Positions 47,295 through 54,993 of a DNA stretch of 64,000 nt are shown here, piece by piece (position 1 is the stretch's first letter; every line of letters starts with the position of its first letter). The notes below the pieces were generated by a model. That model searched no databases and was not told where the DNA came from. It worked only from the letters and a program-made list of their open reading frames with translations. This DNA is from an uncultured Lachnospiraceae bacterium (GTDB taxonomy: Bacteria; Bacillota; Clostridia; Lachnospirales; Lachnospiraceae). A program made the position numbers and the translations under genes. The stretch is taken from NCBI GenBank assembly GCA_949878435.1, contig CATLAK010000008.1, forward strand, positions 51,879 through 115,878. The letters run 5' to 3'.

Positions 47295-48959
47295 ATGTTT
47301 TCGGTTATACTCATTTGGCTGTATATGCTGTTTACCTGTTATGTGATCGGCTTTGCCTGTATCAGGTTCCTAAGGGGGAAAGAGGCATATCAGTGCAGAA
47401 AAGAAACCAGTTACCTATATGCAGGTATAGGAGCAGTCACGGTCTATGCCCAGTTTTTCAGTATTTTCTGGAAGGTTGGGTTTTGGGCTAATTTGATACT
47501 GCTCCTTATCTGTATCTTGTGCGTTACGGTTTTAAAAAGGCAGTTTTTAGAAGAACTGCAGACATGCAGATTGACGATTTCGCCTATAAAGGCGGTCTTG
47601 ATTCTGGCGCTGTTTTTGATTTTCGCCTATGGGACTTCCACGGGCATTATTCATTATGATACAGGTCTGTATCATGCCCAGAGCATTCGGTGGATAGAAG
47701 AATATGGAGTGGTGCCAGGGCTTGGCAATCTGCACAGCCGCCTTGCCTATAACAGCGCGGCGTTTTGCCTGTCGGCGCTTTACAGCATGGCGTTTTTGGG
47801 AGGGCAGTCTTATCACTGCGCCGCAGGATTTTTAGCATTTCTGCTTGCGCTGGTCTGCATGGAAGCGTTCACCAAAGAACGGATTAAAAGCCCGCGGATT
47901 TCGGATTTTGCAAGACTTGCCGCCGTGTATTATCTCTTGATCATATTTGATGAAATGGTATCGCCGGCATCGGATTACTTTATGGTATTATTGGTATTCT
48001 TTATTATAATCAGGTGGCTGGACCTGATGGAATGGAAGGAAAGGCTTTATCTGCCTTACGCCCTTTTGTGCGTGCTTGGCGTGGTGGTGCTTACGGTGAA
48101 GCTTTCCGGCGCGCTGATTCTGCTTTTGGTGCTGAAGCCGGCGTTTATGATGATAAGGGAAAAAAAAGGGAAAGATATTTTCCGCTTTTTGAGTTTAGGT
48201 GTTCTGACTGTGCTGCCCTTTTTAATCAGGAATGTGATTCTATCGGGATGGCTGATTTATCCTTTTACGGCGCTGGATTTCTTTTCTTTTGCGTTTAAGA
48301 TTCCTAAGGGAATGGCGGAATATGATGCCAGAGAGATCCAAGTATATGGAAGGGGATTTTCTGATGTGGAAAGGTACGGGGAGCCCATTATGGATTGGCT
48401 GCCTGAATGGATCAGGAATCTGGACGCAACTAATAAAGCTTTCCTGGCGATGGCGCTTAGCGGAGTCATTTTGCTTCTGCTTTTAACCGTGTATGCCATT
48501 TGGAAAAGGAAAAAGGATATGGCAGATTTCCTCCATGTAACGGGGACGCTTGCGGTATGCTTTTTGTTCTGGCTTTTCAGTGCGCCGCTGATTCGGTATG
48601 GATGTGTGTTTTTGTGGCTGCTGCCGGTTCTTGTGTGGGGTTATCTGTATTTGAAGATCAGTCCCCAGCTGGACAGGTTTAAGATATATTTTATTTTGCT
48701 GGCAGTATTTGGGGTTTATAAATTGTCCGCTTTTGGCATAGAAGTTTATAAAGGGGCTTCCAGAAGATATTTAATCTATCAGAAGGATTATGAAAATTTT
48801 GAGACAATGAGCTATGAACTGCATGGGGTCACTTTTTATTATCCTGTTTCCGGAGACCGGGTGGGATATAGAGATTTCCCTTCAGCGCCTCAAAAGGCGG
48901 AAGACATCTTTTTGGGGGATACCATAGAAGATGGATTTAAGGATGTCATTCATAGTTAG
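47295..48959 (+). CDS. Polytopic membrane protein, GT-C-like (LIC_10190 type)
   Basis: 554 residues with about twelve membrane segments. Early on there is a hydrophilic segment HYDTGLYHAQSIRWIEEYG and VPGLGNLHSRLAYNSA, reminiscent of membrane glycosyltransferases that use lipid-linked sugars. A C-terminal hydrophilic part (YELHGVTFYYPV) follows. I see a Asp/His pair in the first loop but cannot assign activity. Its position between gmd and fcl suggests use of GDP-fucose-derived glycans or their transfer. The AT/GC content is the same as the neighbours. Confidence 0.7.
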   Translation: MFSVILIWLYMLFTCYVIGFACIRFLRGKEAYQCRKETSYLYAGIGAVTVYAQFFSIFWKVGFWANLILLLICILCVTVLKRQFLEELQTCRLTISPIKAVLILALFLIFAYGTSTGIIHYDTGLYHAQSIRWIEEYGVVPGLGNLHSRLAYNSAAFCLSALYSMAFLGGQSYHCAAGFLAFLLALVCMEAFTKERIKSPRISDFARLAAVYYLLIIFDEMVSPASDYFMVLLVFFIIIRWLDLMEWKERLYLPYALLCVLGVVVLTVKLSGALILLLVLKPAFMMIREKKGKDIFRFLSLGVLTVLPFLIRNVILSGWLIYPFTALDFFSFAFKIPKGMAEYDAREIQVYGRGFSDVERYGEPIMDWLPEWIRNLDATNKAFLAMALSGVILLLLLTVYAIWKRKKDMADFLHVTGTLAVCFLFWLFSAPLIRYGCVFLWLLPVLVWGYLYLKISPQLDRFKIYFILLAVFGVYKLSAFGIEVYKGASRRYLIYQKDYENFETMSYELHGVTFYYPVSGDRVGYRDFPSAPQKAEDIFLGDTIEDGFKDVIHS

Positions 48960-49002
48960 ATGGAACTATAATAATTATTAAATGGAAGAAGGAGTTTGTG
49001 TG

Positions 49003-49944
49003 ATGGAAAAGACGGATAAAATTTATGTGGCTGGTCACAGGGGACTGGTAGGAAGTGCAATTGTAAGGAACTTGAAGGAAAAGGGGTATACCAATATTGT
49101 AGGGCGGACGCACAAGGAATTGGATTTGACAGATCAGGTGATGGTGCGGGAGTTCTTTGAAGCCGAAAAGCCCGATGTGGTGGTTTTAGCGGCAGCGAAG
49201 GTGGGCGGCATCAACGCTAACAACACAGCCCCTGCTGATTTTGCTTATCAGAATATGCAGATCCAGTGCAATGTGATTGACTGCTGTCACAAGTATCAGG
49301 TTAAAAAATTACTCTTTTTGGGGAGTACTTGTATCTATCCTAAGATGGCGCCTCAGCCGATTCCCGAGGATGCGCTTTTGACGGGACCTCTAGAGGAGAC
49401 CAATGAGGCTTATGCAATTGCCAAGATAGCGGGGCTTGAGATGTGTAAATTTTATAAGAGACAGTACGGGGATGATTTCATCAGCTGTATGCCCACGAAC
49501 CTGTACGGACCGCATGACAATTATGACCTTGAAGGATCCCATGTAATGCCTGCCATGATCCGCAAGTTTCATGAAGCAAAGGTAAATCATGCGCCTGAGG
49601 TAGAGCTCTGGGGAACGGGTACGCCCCTTAGGGAATTTCTTTATGTGGATGATATGGCGGATGCCTGCGTATTTTTGCTTGAGAATTACAGCGGTGAGCA
49701 GCATGTGAATATCGGAACCGGCAAGGAAGTGACGATCAAGGAGCTGGCTGAAACGGTGAAGAAGGCAGTGGGCTATGAGGGCGAAATCGTGTGGAATAAG
49801 GATATGCCGGACGGAACGCCGAGAAAGCTCACCAATGTGGATAAGCTCCATGAGCTGGGATGGATGCATAAGGTAGAGCTTGAAGAGGGTGTGGAGCTGG
49901 CTTATCAGTGGTTCAAGGATAATGCGGACAGCGCAAGGATGTAG
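49003..49944 (+). CDS. fcl: GDP-L-fucose synthase (Fcl/WcaG)
   Basis: 313 residues, extended SDR. The opening reads [16 protein letters not shown], followed by [14 protein letters not shown], Ser in [10 protein letters not shown] and YxxxK in [29 protein letters not shown] is typical. It converts GDP-4-keto-6-deoxymannose into GDP-L-fucose. GGAG at 48991-48994 is eight bases before the ATG at 49003; the ATG at 48982 is not used. Together with gmd it completes the pathway. Confidence 0.95.
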   Translation: MEKTDKIYVAGHRGLVGSAIVRNLKEKGYTNIVGRTHKELDLTDQVMVREFFEAEKPDVVVLAAAKVGGINANNTAPADFAYQNMQIQCNVIDCCHKYQVKKLLFLGSTCIYPKMAPQPIPEDALLTGPLEETNEAYAIAKIAGLEMCKFYKRQYGDDFISCMPTNLYGPHDNYDLEGSHVMPAMIRKFHEAKVNHAPEVELWGTGTPLREFLYVDDMADACVFLLENYSGEQHVNIGTGKEVTIKELAETVKKAVGYEGEIVWNKDMPDGTPRKLTNVDKLHELGWMHKVELEEGVELAYQWFKDNADSARM

Positions 49945-50044
49945 CCAAAGAAAAAAATTTGTCAAATATGAAACCGGAATCCATTTTGAAAAGTATATAA
50001 AGCAGAGAGTCGAAAATGCATATACAATCGAAATGGAGGAAGTT

Positions 50045-50956
50045 ATGAAAAAGAAAATGTTACTTTACCTGATAATGGGCTGTCTATCGGCGGCTGTCTT
50101 AGGCGGCTGCGGCTCAAAGGAGCAAAGCGAAGGCGCTGGAACCACCTTTGAGGCAATCCGGGAAGAATCAGAAAAACCGGAAAAGGAAAGCAGAAGCAAG
50201 GAGACAGAAGAGACCGGAGAAGAAGAGGAGAAGCAGGATCAGGCGCATCCTCCGGTATTGGGGGAAGAGGATTTACAGGACTATGACGGCTATGCCTATC
50301 TGCAGTGGAAGCTTCTCACATCAGATTCGGGAGAGCAGGTGGAGGTTTATCTTCCGGAGGATGAGGATGCATACAAAAGCGAGAGCACGATAAGCGGATA
50401 TAACTTTGGGATTTCTTACAGCGTGGAGCTGGACCCGTTTATCAGCGGGGAAGACCAAAAGATTTATGAGCGCTTGGAAGACGGTAATGGAGGCGCGGCG
50501 TTTGGCGGTTCTCTGGCGTTTGATATTCCGGAGGAGTGGAGCAGGGACGAGACAGAGTCCACAGACGATGCCTATGTGTACGCACCATACGGGGATGCAT
50601 CGGCAGCAAACTGCCTGGTCAGTATCAGCCGTGAATATACAGGGATGGATGCCTCTGAGATTGAAATACTCGATAATAACCGGGAATTTCTGGTGGATAT
50701 GGTAAAAGCGGAGCTGGAGAATGAAGATGCCTTTGATGCGGATGTATCGTTTTATGAGGATACAGAGCTGGGGCTTACTGTAAAGGCGCAGCTGAAAGGC
50801 GAAGATGAAGGCGGTGTTATAACCGAGGTCCATATGTATTGGATCTTCAATGAGGAATACGCATATATTATAAGCGCTGCACAGCATGGCGATGCAGCGC
50901 TGGATGATCCGTTTGCTGTGGCGGAAGGAATCCTGTCCAGTGCACGGATGGAATAA
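50045..50956 (+). CDS. Lipoprotein of unknown function
   Basis: 303 residues. A type II signal peptide ends at Cys22 (VLGGCGSKE), followed by about 50 residues of Glu/Lys-rich linker. The globular part begins near YAYLQWKLL and includes LAFDIPEEWSRDETES and VHMYWIFNEEYAYIISAAQ, a fold reminiscent of small beta-sandwich domains; I do not recognise a family. The start at 50045 is preceded by GGAGG. The frame upstream of it runs back into fcl. It meets the next gene head-on with two bases between them and no terminator. Confidence 0.75.
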   Translation: MKKKMLLYLIMGCLSAAVLGGCGSKEQSEGAGTTFEAIREESEKPEKESRSKETEETGEEEEKQDQAHPPVLGEEDLQDYDGYAYLQWKLLTSDSGEQVEVYLPEDEDAYKSESTISGYNFGISYSVELDPFISGEDQKIYERLEDGNGGAAFGGSLAFDIPEEWSRDETESTDDAYVYAPYGDASAANCLVSISREYTGMDASEIEILDNNREFLVDMVKAELENEDAFDADVSFYEDTELGLTVKAQLKGEDEGGVITEVHMYWIFNEEYAYIISAAQHGDAALDDPFAVAEGILSSARME

Positions 50957-50958
50957 AT

Positions 50959-51894
50959 TTATAGACGTTTTACATAAATAGTGTCAATTTTTTGGAGGCT
51001 GGGCGCGTGATAGGCGAGGTCGGCGACGGTGACGAACATGGCATCTAAGGGGTAATCCATGCCAAGCTTTTGTTGTAGCAGCTTGACCTTATCGAGAAAC
51101 TGCCGGGCACGGGAAAGAACCTTGCCTGTATCATGGGAACTGGCAGACTGAAAATTTAAGTCAAGCAGTGCCTGTTCGGATTGGGTCAGGGCAAGATATA
51201 GTTTTTCTGACAGGTCTTCTGTCAAAGAAGGAAGGTCCATATCTTCTTTTTTCACGGAAAAGGAAGATATGGCATTTTCTGTTTCTAAGGCGGAATCTTC
51301 TTTTAGCAGGTCGGCTAGGCAGATTTCACCCTGACAGTCGGTGCCAGTCTTATCTTGCCGGGAAAAGCATCCGTTTATGATGGGGATCCGGTAATCTCCT
51401 CCGCAGTCGTAAAAGAGCTGGTAGATAAATTGTGAGCAGACCATGGGCTTGCCGGTGTGATGGAGAAGTTTTTGGTGAATAAAGCGGTCAAGCATAAGGA
51501 TGCCCGCTTCTAAAATCAGCTCTGTGCATTTGAGAACCTGGGGAGATGGGATGATCTTATGATAGATCAGAAGTCCTCCCAGAAGATACAGACCGGGAAA
51601 GTCATAAAAGGTATCTGACTGTAGGTATGTATCTGCAGATTGTTTGAGGGGCGCAAAGTCAAGTTCAGGCGTATGGCGCATAAGATAAGCTTTATGCCCC
51701 TGCTGTTCGTTGTCCTGAAGGGAGATCTTATTGACCTGGGGACCGTCGGCGAGGATTTCTATGATGGAATCCTCTGAATAGACCATGGAGGCATGGGTCA
51801 CTTCTGCGTTGGTGAGGTAGGAAATCGACCTGCTCAGCCAAGTGTCTCCTGCAAAAAATAAAATCATGTCTCCTTTTTGTAATGCTGTTTTCAT
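50959..51894 (-). CDS. YiiX/YebB-like permuted papain-type cysteine hydrolase
   Basis: 311 residues. The start reads KGDMILFFAGDTWLSRSISY, then NAEVTHASMVYSED with the candidate His, and the middle has GKPMVCSQFIYQLFYDCGG with the candidate nucleophile Cys. This order (His before Cys) is that of circularly permuted NlpC/P60-type hydrolases. No signal peptide is seen. The C-terminal 110 residues are helical and of unknown function. It ends a minus-strand unit with the histidine kinase and response regulator; a proteolytic or amidase role is inference. Confidence 0.75.
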   Translation of the reverse strand: MKTALQKGDMILFFAGDTWLSRSISYLTNAEVTHASMVYSEDSIIEILADGPQVNKISLQDNEQQGHKAYLMRHTPELDFAPLKQSADTYLQSDTFYDFPGLYLLGGLLIYHKIIPSPQVLKCTELILEAGILMLDRFIHQKLLHHTGKPMVCSQFIYQLFYDCGGDYRIPIINGCFSRQDKTGTDCQGEICLADLLKEDSALETENAISSFSVKKEDMDLPSLTEDLSEKLYLALTQSEQALLDLNFQSASSHDTGKVLSRARQFLDKVKLLQQKLGMDYPLDAMFVTVADLAYHAPSLQKIDTIYVKRL

Positions 51895-51913
51895 TTTTAT
51901 TCCTCCTTTTTGC

Positions 51914-53221
51914 TTATGGGTTTAACATCACAGAGCTGTAAAAAACGTTGTCTTTAAGCTCAAATTGTGCGGAGCCGCGGTATTTTTCTGCAATTTTGCA
52001 GATAGAAACTGTGCCGATTCCCATGCGGGATTCTTTTGCCGATGTAAAACCATCTTTGCAGGGAACAGGGCACAGGGTACAGGTGTTATCTAGGGCAACT
52101 ATAATCATGCGATGTATGGGCTTTATGTGAAGGGAAATAAAAGGATCCGTCACAGCTGCCCGTATACAGGATTCCAAAGCATTTTCCAGAAGGTTTCCGA
52201 ATAGGATAACGGCGTCGGAAGATAGGATTCCGTTTTCCGGCGGATAATCAATGTCAGCCGCAAAGCGGATATGATGGTCTTTTGCCATATTTTCGTAATA
52301 GACGATCAAAGCATTTAATGCATAATCATCGCAATAGACAATAGGCGAATCTGAAGGGAGGGTGGAACTATATTCGTGGATATAGTCGGAAAGTTTTTGA
52401 TAATCCCTGCTTTGCAAAAAGGACTGCATGACAGATAAATGCTGCCGCAGATCATGCCTTGCAATCCGGGCTTCTTCTATACGGCAATTCAGGTTTTCAT
52501 ATCGAATGGACTGCAGGGCGAGGTGATGGTTTTCCTTTTCCAGAAGCAGCTTGTCATTACATTCCTTGAGGAGCTGGAGAATCAGGAAGGTGACGAAAAG
52601 AGCGCCAAGATTGTACAAAAAGGCAAAGAATACATTGCTGCCTTTGGAAGAAAAAGCCATAGTCCCGCCGTTGGCATAGAGATTGTAATAATAAGAAAGG
52701 CAAAAGGTGGCAGGAACCAGCCAGAGAAAACGCCAGTATCTGTTATTGTCTGCCTCGTCGGTCAGAGGGCTGATTTTTTTAATCATCATCTGATACATGA
52801 AGGGAAATGTGAACAAATAAACAACCAGCAATAGGATGCTGGACAAAAAAGAATAACGCTCAATGGAAGAGAAGGGTAAAAGATAAGTCAGACCGTTGAC
52901 AACGATTGCCTTAAAGCTGCCATAATTTAAAATGGTAAGCAGGACAAAGAGCAATATAGAGACAGGAAGTTTCAGGCAGGCAGCATACAGAACAAGGTAT
53001 ACGCCAATCCATAAAATCGTGAGGACTTTGGCAGCAGGCAGCCCCTGAATCGCAAACAGCCTGCAAATGAAAACCGTTAAAAACAGCAGAGGAATAGTCA
53101 AATAGGTTTTTAAGCACGAAAAGCGGAAATGGCGCTGGAAGGGAGACAGCGCCAGGATAAGGCAGGGGGTCAGATCCAACAATACATATAAGAAAATTTT
53201 TAAAATTCTGATGGGTTCCAT
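51914..53221 (-). CDS. GHKL-domain sensor histidine kinase (AgrC-like)
   Basis: 435 residues. The first 215 contain six to seven membrane segments, as in AgrC-type peptide sensors. The phospho-acceptor region EARIARHDLRQHL (His near 258) is followed by the ATPase: N-box FGNLLENALESC and a G-box near SRMGIGTVSI. It would respond to an extracellular signal. Its 3' neighbour is the cysteine hydrolase and its gene overlaps the response-regulator gene by 22 bp. Confidence 0.9.
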   Translation of the reverse strand: MEPIRILKIFLYVLLDLTPCLILALSPFQRHFRFSCLKTYLTIPLLFLTVFICRLFAIQGLPAAKVLTILWIGVYLVLYAACLKLPVSILLFVLLTILNYGSFKAIVVNGLTYLLPFSSIERYSFLSSILLLVVYLFTFPFMYQMMIKKISPLTDEADNNRYWRFLWLVPATFCLSYYYNLYANGGTMAFSSKGSNVFFAFLYNLGALFVTFLILQLLKECNDKLLLEKENHHLALQSIRYENLNCRIEEARIARHDLRQHLSVMQSFLQSRDYQKLSDYIHEYSSTLPSDSPIVYCDDYALNALIVYYENMAKDHHIRFAADIDYPPENGILSSDAVILFGNLLENALESCIRAAVTDPFISLHIKPIHRMIIVALDNTCTLCPVPCKDGFTSAKESRMGIGTVSICKIAEKYRGSAQFELKDNVFYSSVMLNP

Positions 53222-53952
53222 GATTGATTGCTCCTGACTTTTGCAAAAATATAATTGTTATAAATCTGAGACAGCCGTCCATAATCTTTCTGCCGTATGG
53301 GAATATGCTCTCCTTCAATGGTCACAAAATCCAGATTTTCTATTCGGATCATATGATCCATATTGACAATGCAGCCCCGATAGCACAAAAGAAATTGGGG
53401 GTATGGCAGGAGGAATTTAATAAATTTTTCAAAGGAAATACGGGAACGCAAAAGTGCGCATCCACGGGCGTGAATCTGGACGTAATGACCGGAGGCGTCG
53501 CAGTAAATGATATCTTTTAAGAAGATTTTAAGCTGCTCCCTGCCGCAGGAGACCTGGATGCATTGCTTTTCCAGCAGCATATTCATATTGATCAGCGACA
53601 TGGTCTGCGTTATTTGGGCATAGGTCACAGGTTTGACAATATAGTCGGAGGCACGGACTTTGTAGCAGTCAATTGCATAGTCCCTGCTTGCCGTGATGAA
53701 TATGATAGAGACAAAAGAATCGAGTTGGCGGATCGCTCTTGCTGTGTCCAGCCCGTTCATTGTATGCATGAAATAATCGATTAGAATCAGTTCATACAGA
53801 CCTTCTGCAAAATGCGCAATAAACTGCTCGCCGCTTTCAAATTTCTCGATTACAGCGGATTCGGGGCAGAAGGCTTCGTGAAAATATTGATAAAGATAAT
53901 TTGCAATAATTATTCCGTCGTCCGCTGAGTCATCAATAATTGCAATTCTCAT
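53200..53952 (-). CDS. LytTR-family response regulator
   Basis: 250 residues. The receiver domain has the acidic cluster IAIIDDSADDG, the phospho-Asp in ELILIDYFMHTMNGLD (about residue 58) and Lys in YIVKPVTYAQ. The LytTR DNA-binding domain follows from about residue 140 (IIYCDASGHYVQIHARG, RGCIVNMDHMIRIENL). These regulators bind pairs of direct repeats upstream of target promoters. A candidate pair lies 54 bp upstream of its own start codon. Confidence 0.92.
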   Translation of the reverse strand: MRIAIIDDSADDGIIIANYLYQYFHEAFCPESAVIEKFESGEQFIAHFAEGLYELILIDYFMHTMNGLDTARAIRQLDSFVSIIFITASRDYAIDCYKVRASDYIVKPVTYAQITQTMSLINMNMLLEKQCIQVSCGREQLKIFLKDIIYCDASGHYVQIHARGCALLRSRISFEKFIKFLLPYPQFLLCYRGCIVNMDHMIRIENLDFVTIEGEHIPIRQKDYGRLSQIYNNYIFAKVRSNQSWNPSEF

Positions 53953-53975
53953 TTTAAAATCCCCCTTACTTTTAA

Positions 53976-54004
53976 ATTATACTTTATGACGTGCAAAAAA
54001 TGGA
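53976..54004 (-). promoter_or_regulatory. Candidate promoter of the two-component system
   Basis: On the minus strand a consensus TATAAT (53976-53981) and a very weak -35 (TCCATT, 53999-54004) are 17 bp apart. A poor -35 next to the direct repeats at 54006-54036 is the expected layout of a LytTR-activated promoter. Confidence 0.5.
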
Positions 54005-54005
54005 A

Positions 54006-54036
54006 ATTTTTGTAAGTGCCGGTCCATTTTTGTCAG
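54006..54036. promoter_or_regulatory. Pair of direct repeats, candidate LytTR binding site
   Basis: ATTTTTGTAAG (54006-54016) and ATTTTTGTCAG (54026-54036) are direct repeats starting 20 bp apart, about two helix turns. They lie directly upstream of the minus-strand promoter. The rest of the 309-bp gap 53953-54261 is A/T-rich and contains a good TTGACA at 54061-54066 without a well-spaced -10. Confidence 0.45.
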
Positions 54037-54206
54037 AATATACAAAACAAAAAACACAGTTTGACATAATTGGTATAGATAGATGTAGAATTTGGAAACT
54101 CTGAAAAATTTTATACAAGGGTATTGAAATGGAATAAAATCTGCATAGAATTTCGTTGCCAAAAGAGCGCCTCTTGATGCCACATCCTTTTTTGAAGGAA
54201 TTGCTT

Positions 54207-54215
54207 TGCTATAAT
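54207..54215 (+). promoter_or_regulatory. Extended -10 promoter of the repeat protein / radical SAM unit
   Basis: TGCTATAAT at 54207-54215 is an extended -10 element; no good -35 precedes it. The leader to the ATG at 54262 would be about 40 nt. Confidence 0.5.
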
Positions 54216-54261
54216 AAAAGTGTAATATGAAAACCCCAAATGTATGGAAGGAGGAAACGAA

Positions 54262-54981
54262 ATGGGACAGAAAATGGTAGTATTAGAGGGAAAGACATTT
54301 TCAATTGAACTGCAGTCAATGCTGGGCTCTTCAGGGTATGGCTGGTGCCTGGCAGGACTGCCGGAGGGAATTATCTTGTTAGGAGAAGACAGGATCGCTG
54401 CAGGACCGGCAGTATCGCCTACCCTGCAGAAGTTTTATTTTGGCGTGTCATCGGCAGAAGAGGCGGAGGGGGAGCTTACCTTTGTTATGGCGTGCACCTT
54501 TGAGCCGAAACGGATTGAAAGGGAATATAAAGTGGAATTGAGTATCATTCCCTGCAACACGGAGGATTTCGTTGCTTACAGCGAAAATGCAAATCAAATA
54601 TATGGATTTGAGCTTAACCAGACAAACAGCGCAATTCCATACGGTGTTCTGCCGCCGTGGGAGAGGGCGCAGGTGCAGAAGCCTTATGGTGTGTTCAGCG
54701 GAAGAAATATGGATGAAAGATTTGGCGGACAGCCTGCGGCAGATTATGATTTTCCGGATGCCAAGTGGTATCCGCTGGTAGCATATGGATATCCTTGCGG
54801 GGCACAGGATGCAGGCATGAAGTATGGATACTTTTGCGGGGCGCAGGATGCGGGAATGAAGTACAGATACTTTTGCGGAGCGCAGGATGCAGTTATGAAG
54901 TATGGATATCCCTGCGGCGCGCAATCCGTGTCCAATGAATGTGAGCCGTTTATTACCAGACCCCGTTATCCGCGCCGTTAA
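54262..54981 (+). CDS. Candidate RiPP precursor: chagasin-like domain plus CX3D tandem repeats
   Basis: 239 residues, no signal peptide. Residues 1-100 resemble a chagasin/I42 inhibitor-like beta domain (SSGYGWCLAG, then ELTFVMACTFEPKR, EYKVELSII). A linker follows. Residues 175-226 are four 13-residue units, YGYPCGAQDAGMK-like; units 1-3 carry Cys179/Asp183, Cys192/Asp196 and Cys205/Asp209 (CX3D), unit 4 has Cys218 and Ser222. The tail CEPFITRPRYPRR ends it. CX3D is the spacing crosslinked in freyrasin-type ranthipeptides. The radical SAM gene follows 12 bp later. AAGGAGG is seven bases before ATG 54262. Alternative: a structural repeat protein whose Cys residues are not modified. Confidence 0.75.
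   Translation: MGQKMVVLEGKTFSIELQSMLGSSGYGWCLAGLPEGIILLGEDRIAAGPAVSPTLQKFYFGVSSAEEAEGELTFVMACTFEPKRIEREYKVELSIIPCNTEDFVAYSENANQIYGFELNQTNSAIPYGVLPPWERAQVQKPYGVFSGRNMDERFGGQPAADYDFPDAKWYPLVAYGYPCGAQDAGMKYGYFCGAQDAGMKYRYFCGAQDAVMKYGYPCGAQSVSNECEPFITRPRYPRR
54784..54939 (+). repeat. Four 39-bp tandem repeats coding for 13-residue CX3D units
   Basis: Units lie at 54784-54822, 54823-54861, 54862-54900 and 54901-54939. They keep the protein motif Y-x-Y-x-C-G-A-Q while silent positions vary (GGGGCA, GGGGCG, GGAGCG, GGCGCG for Gly-Ala), so selection acts on the peptide. The last unit has lost the Asp and the Met-Lys end. Confidence 0.95.
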
Positions 54982-54993
54982 GGAGGAGCCAAT

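Noticed and set aside
47547..47838. Minus-strand frames inside the GT-C-like gene
   Set aside because: They have no ribosome binding site and fully overlap a membrane protein with good coding character.
54784..54939. A CRISPR-like array of 39-bp units
   Set aside because: The units are contiguous without spacers, in frame, and conserved at the protein rather than the DNA level.
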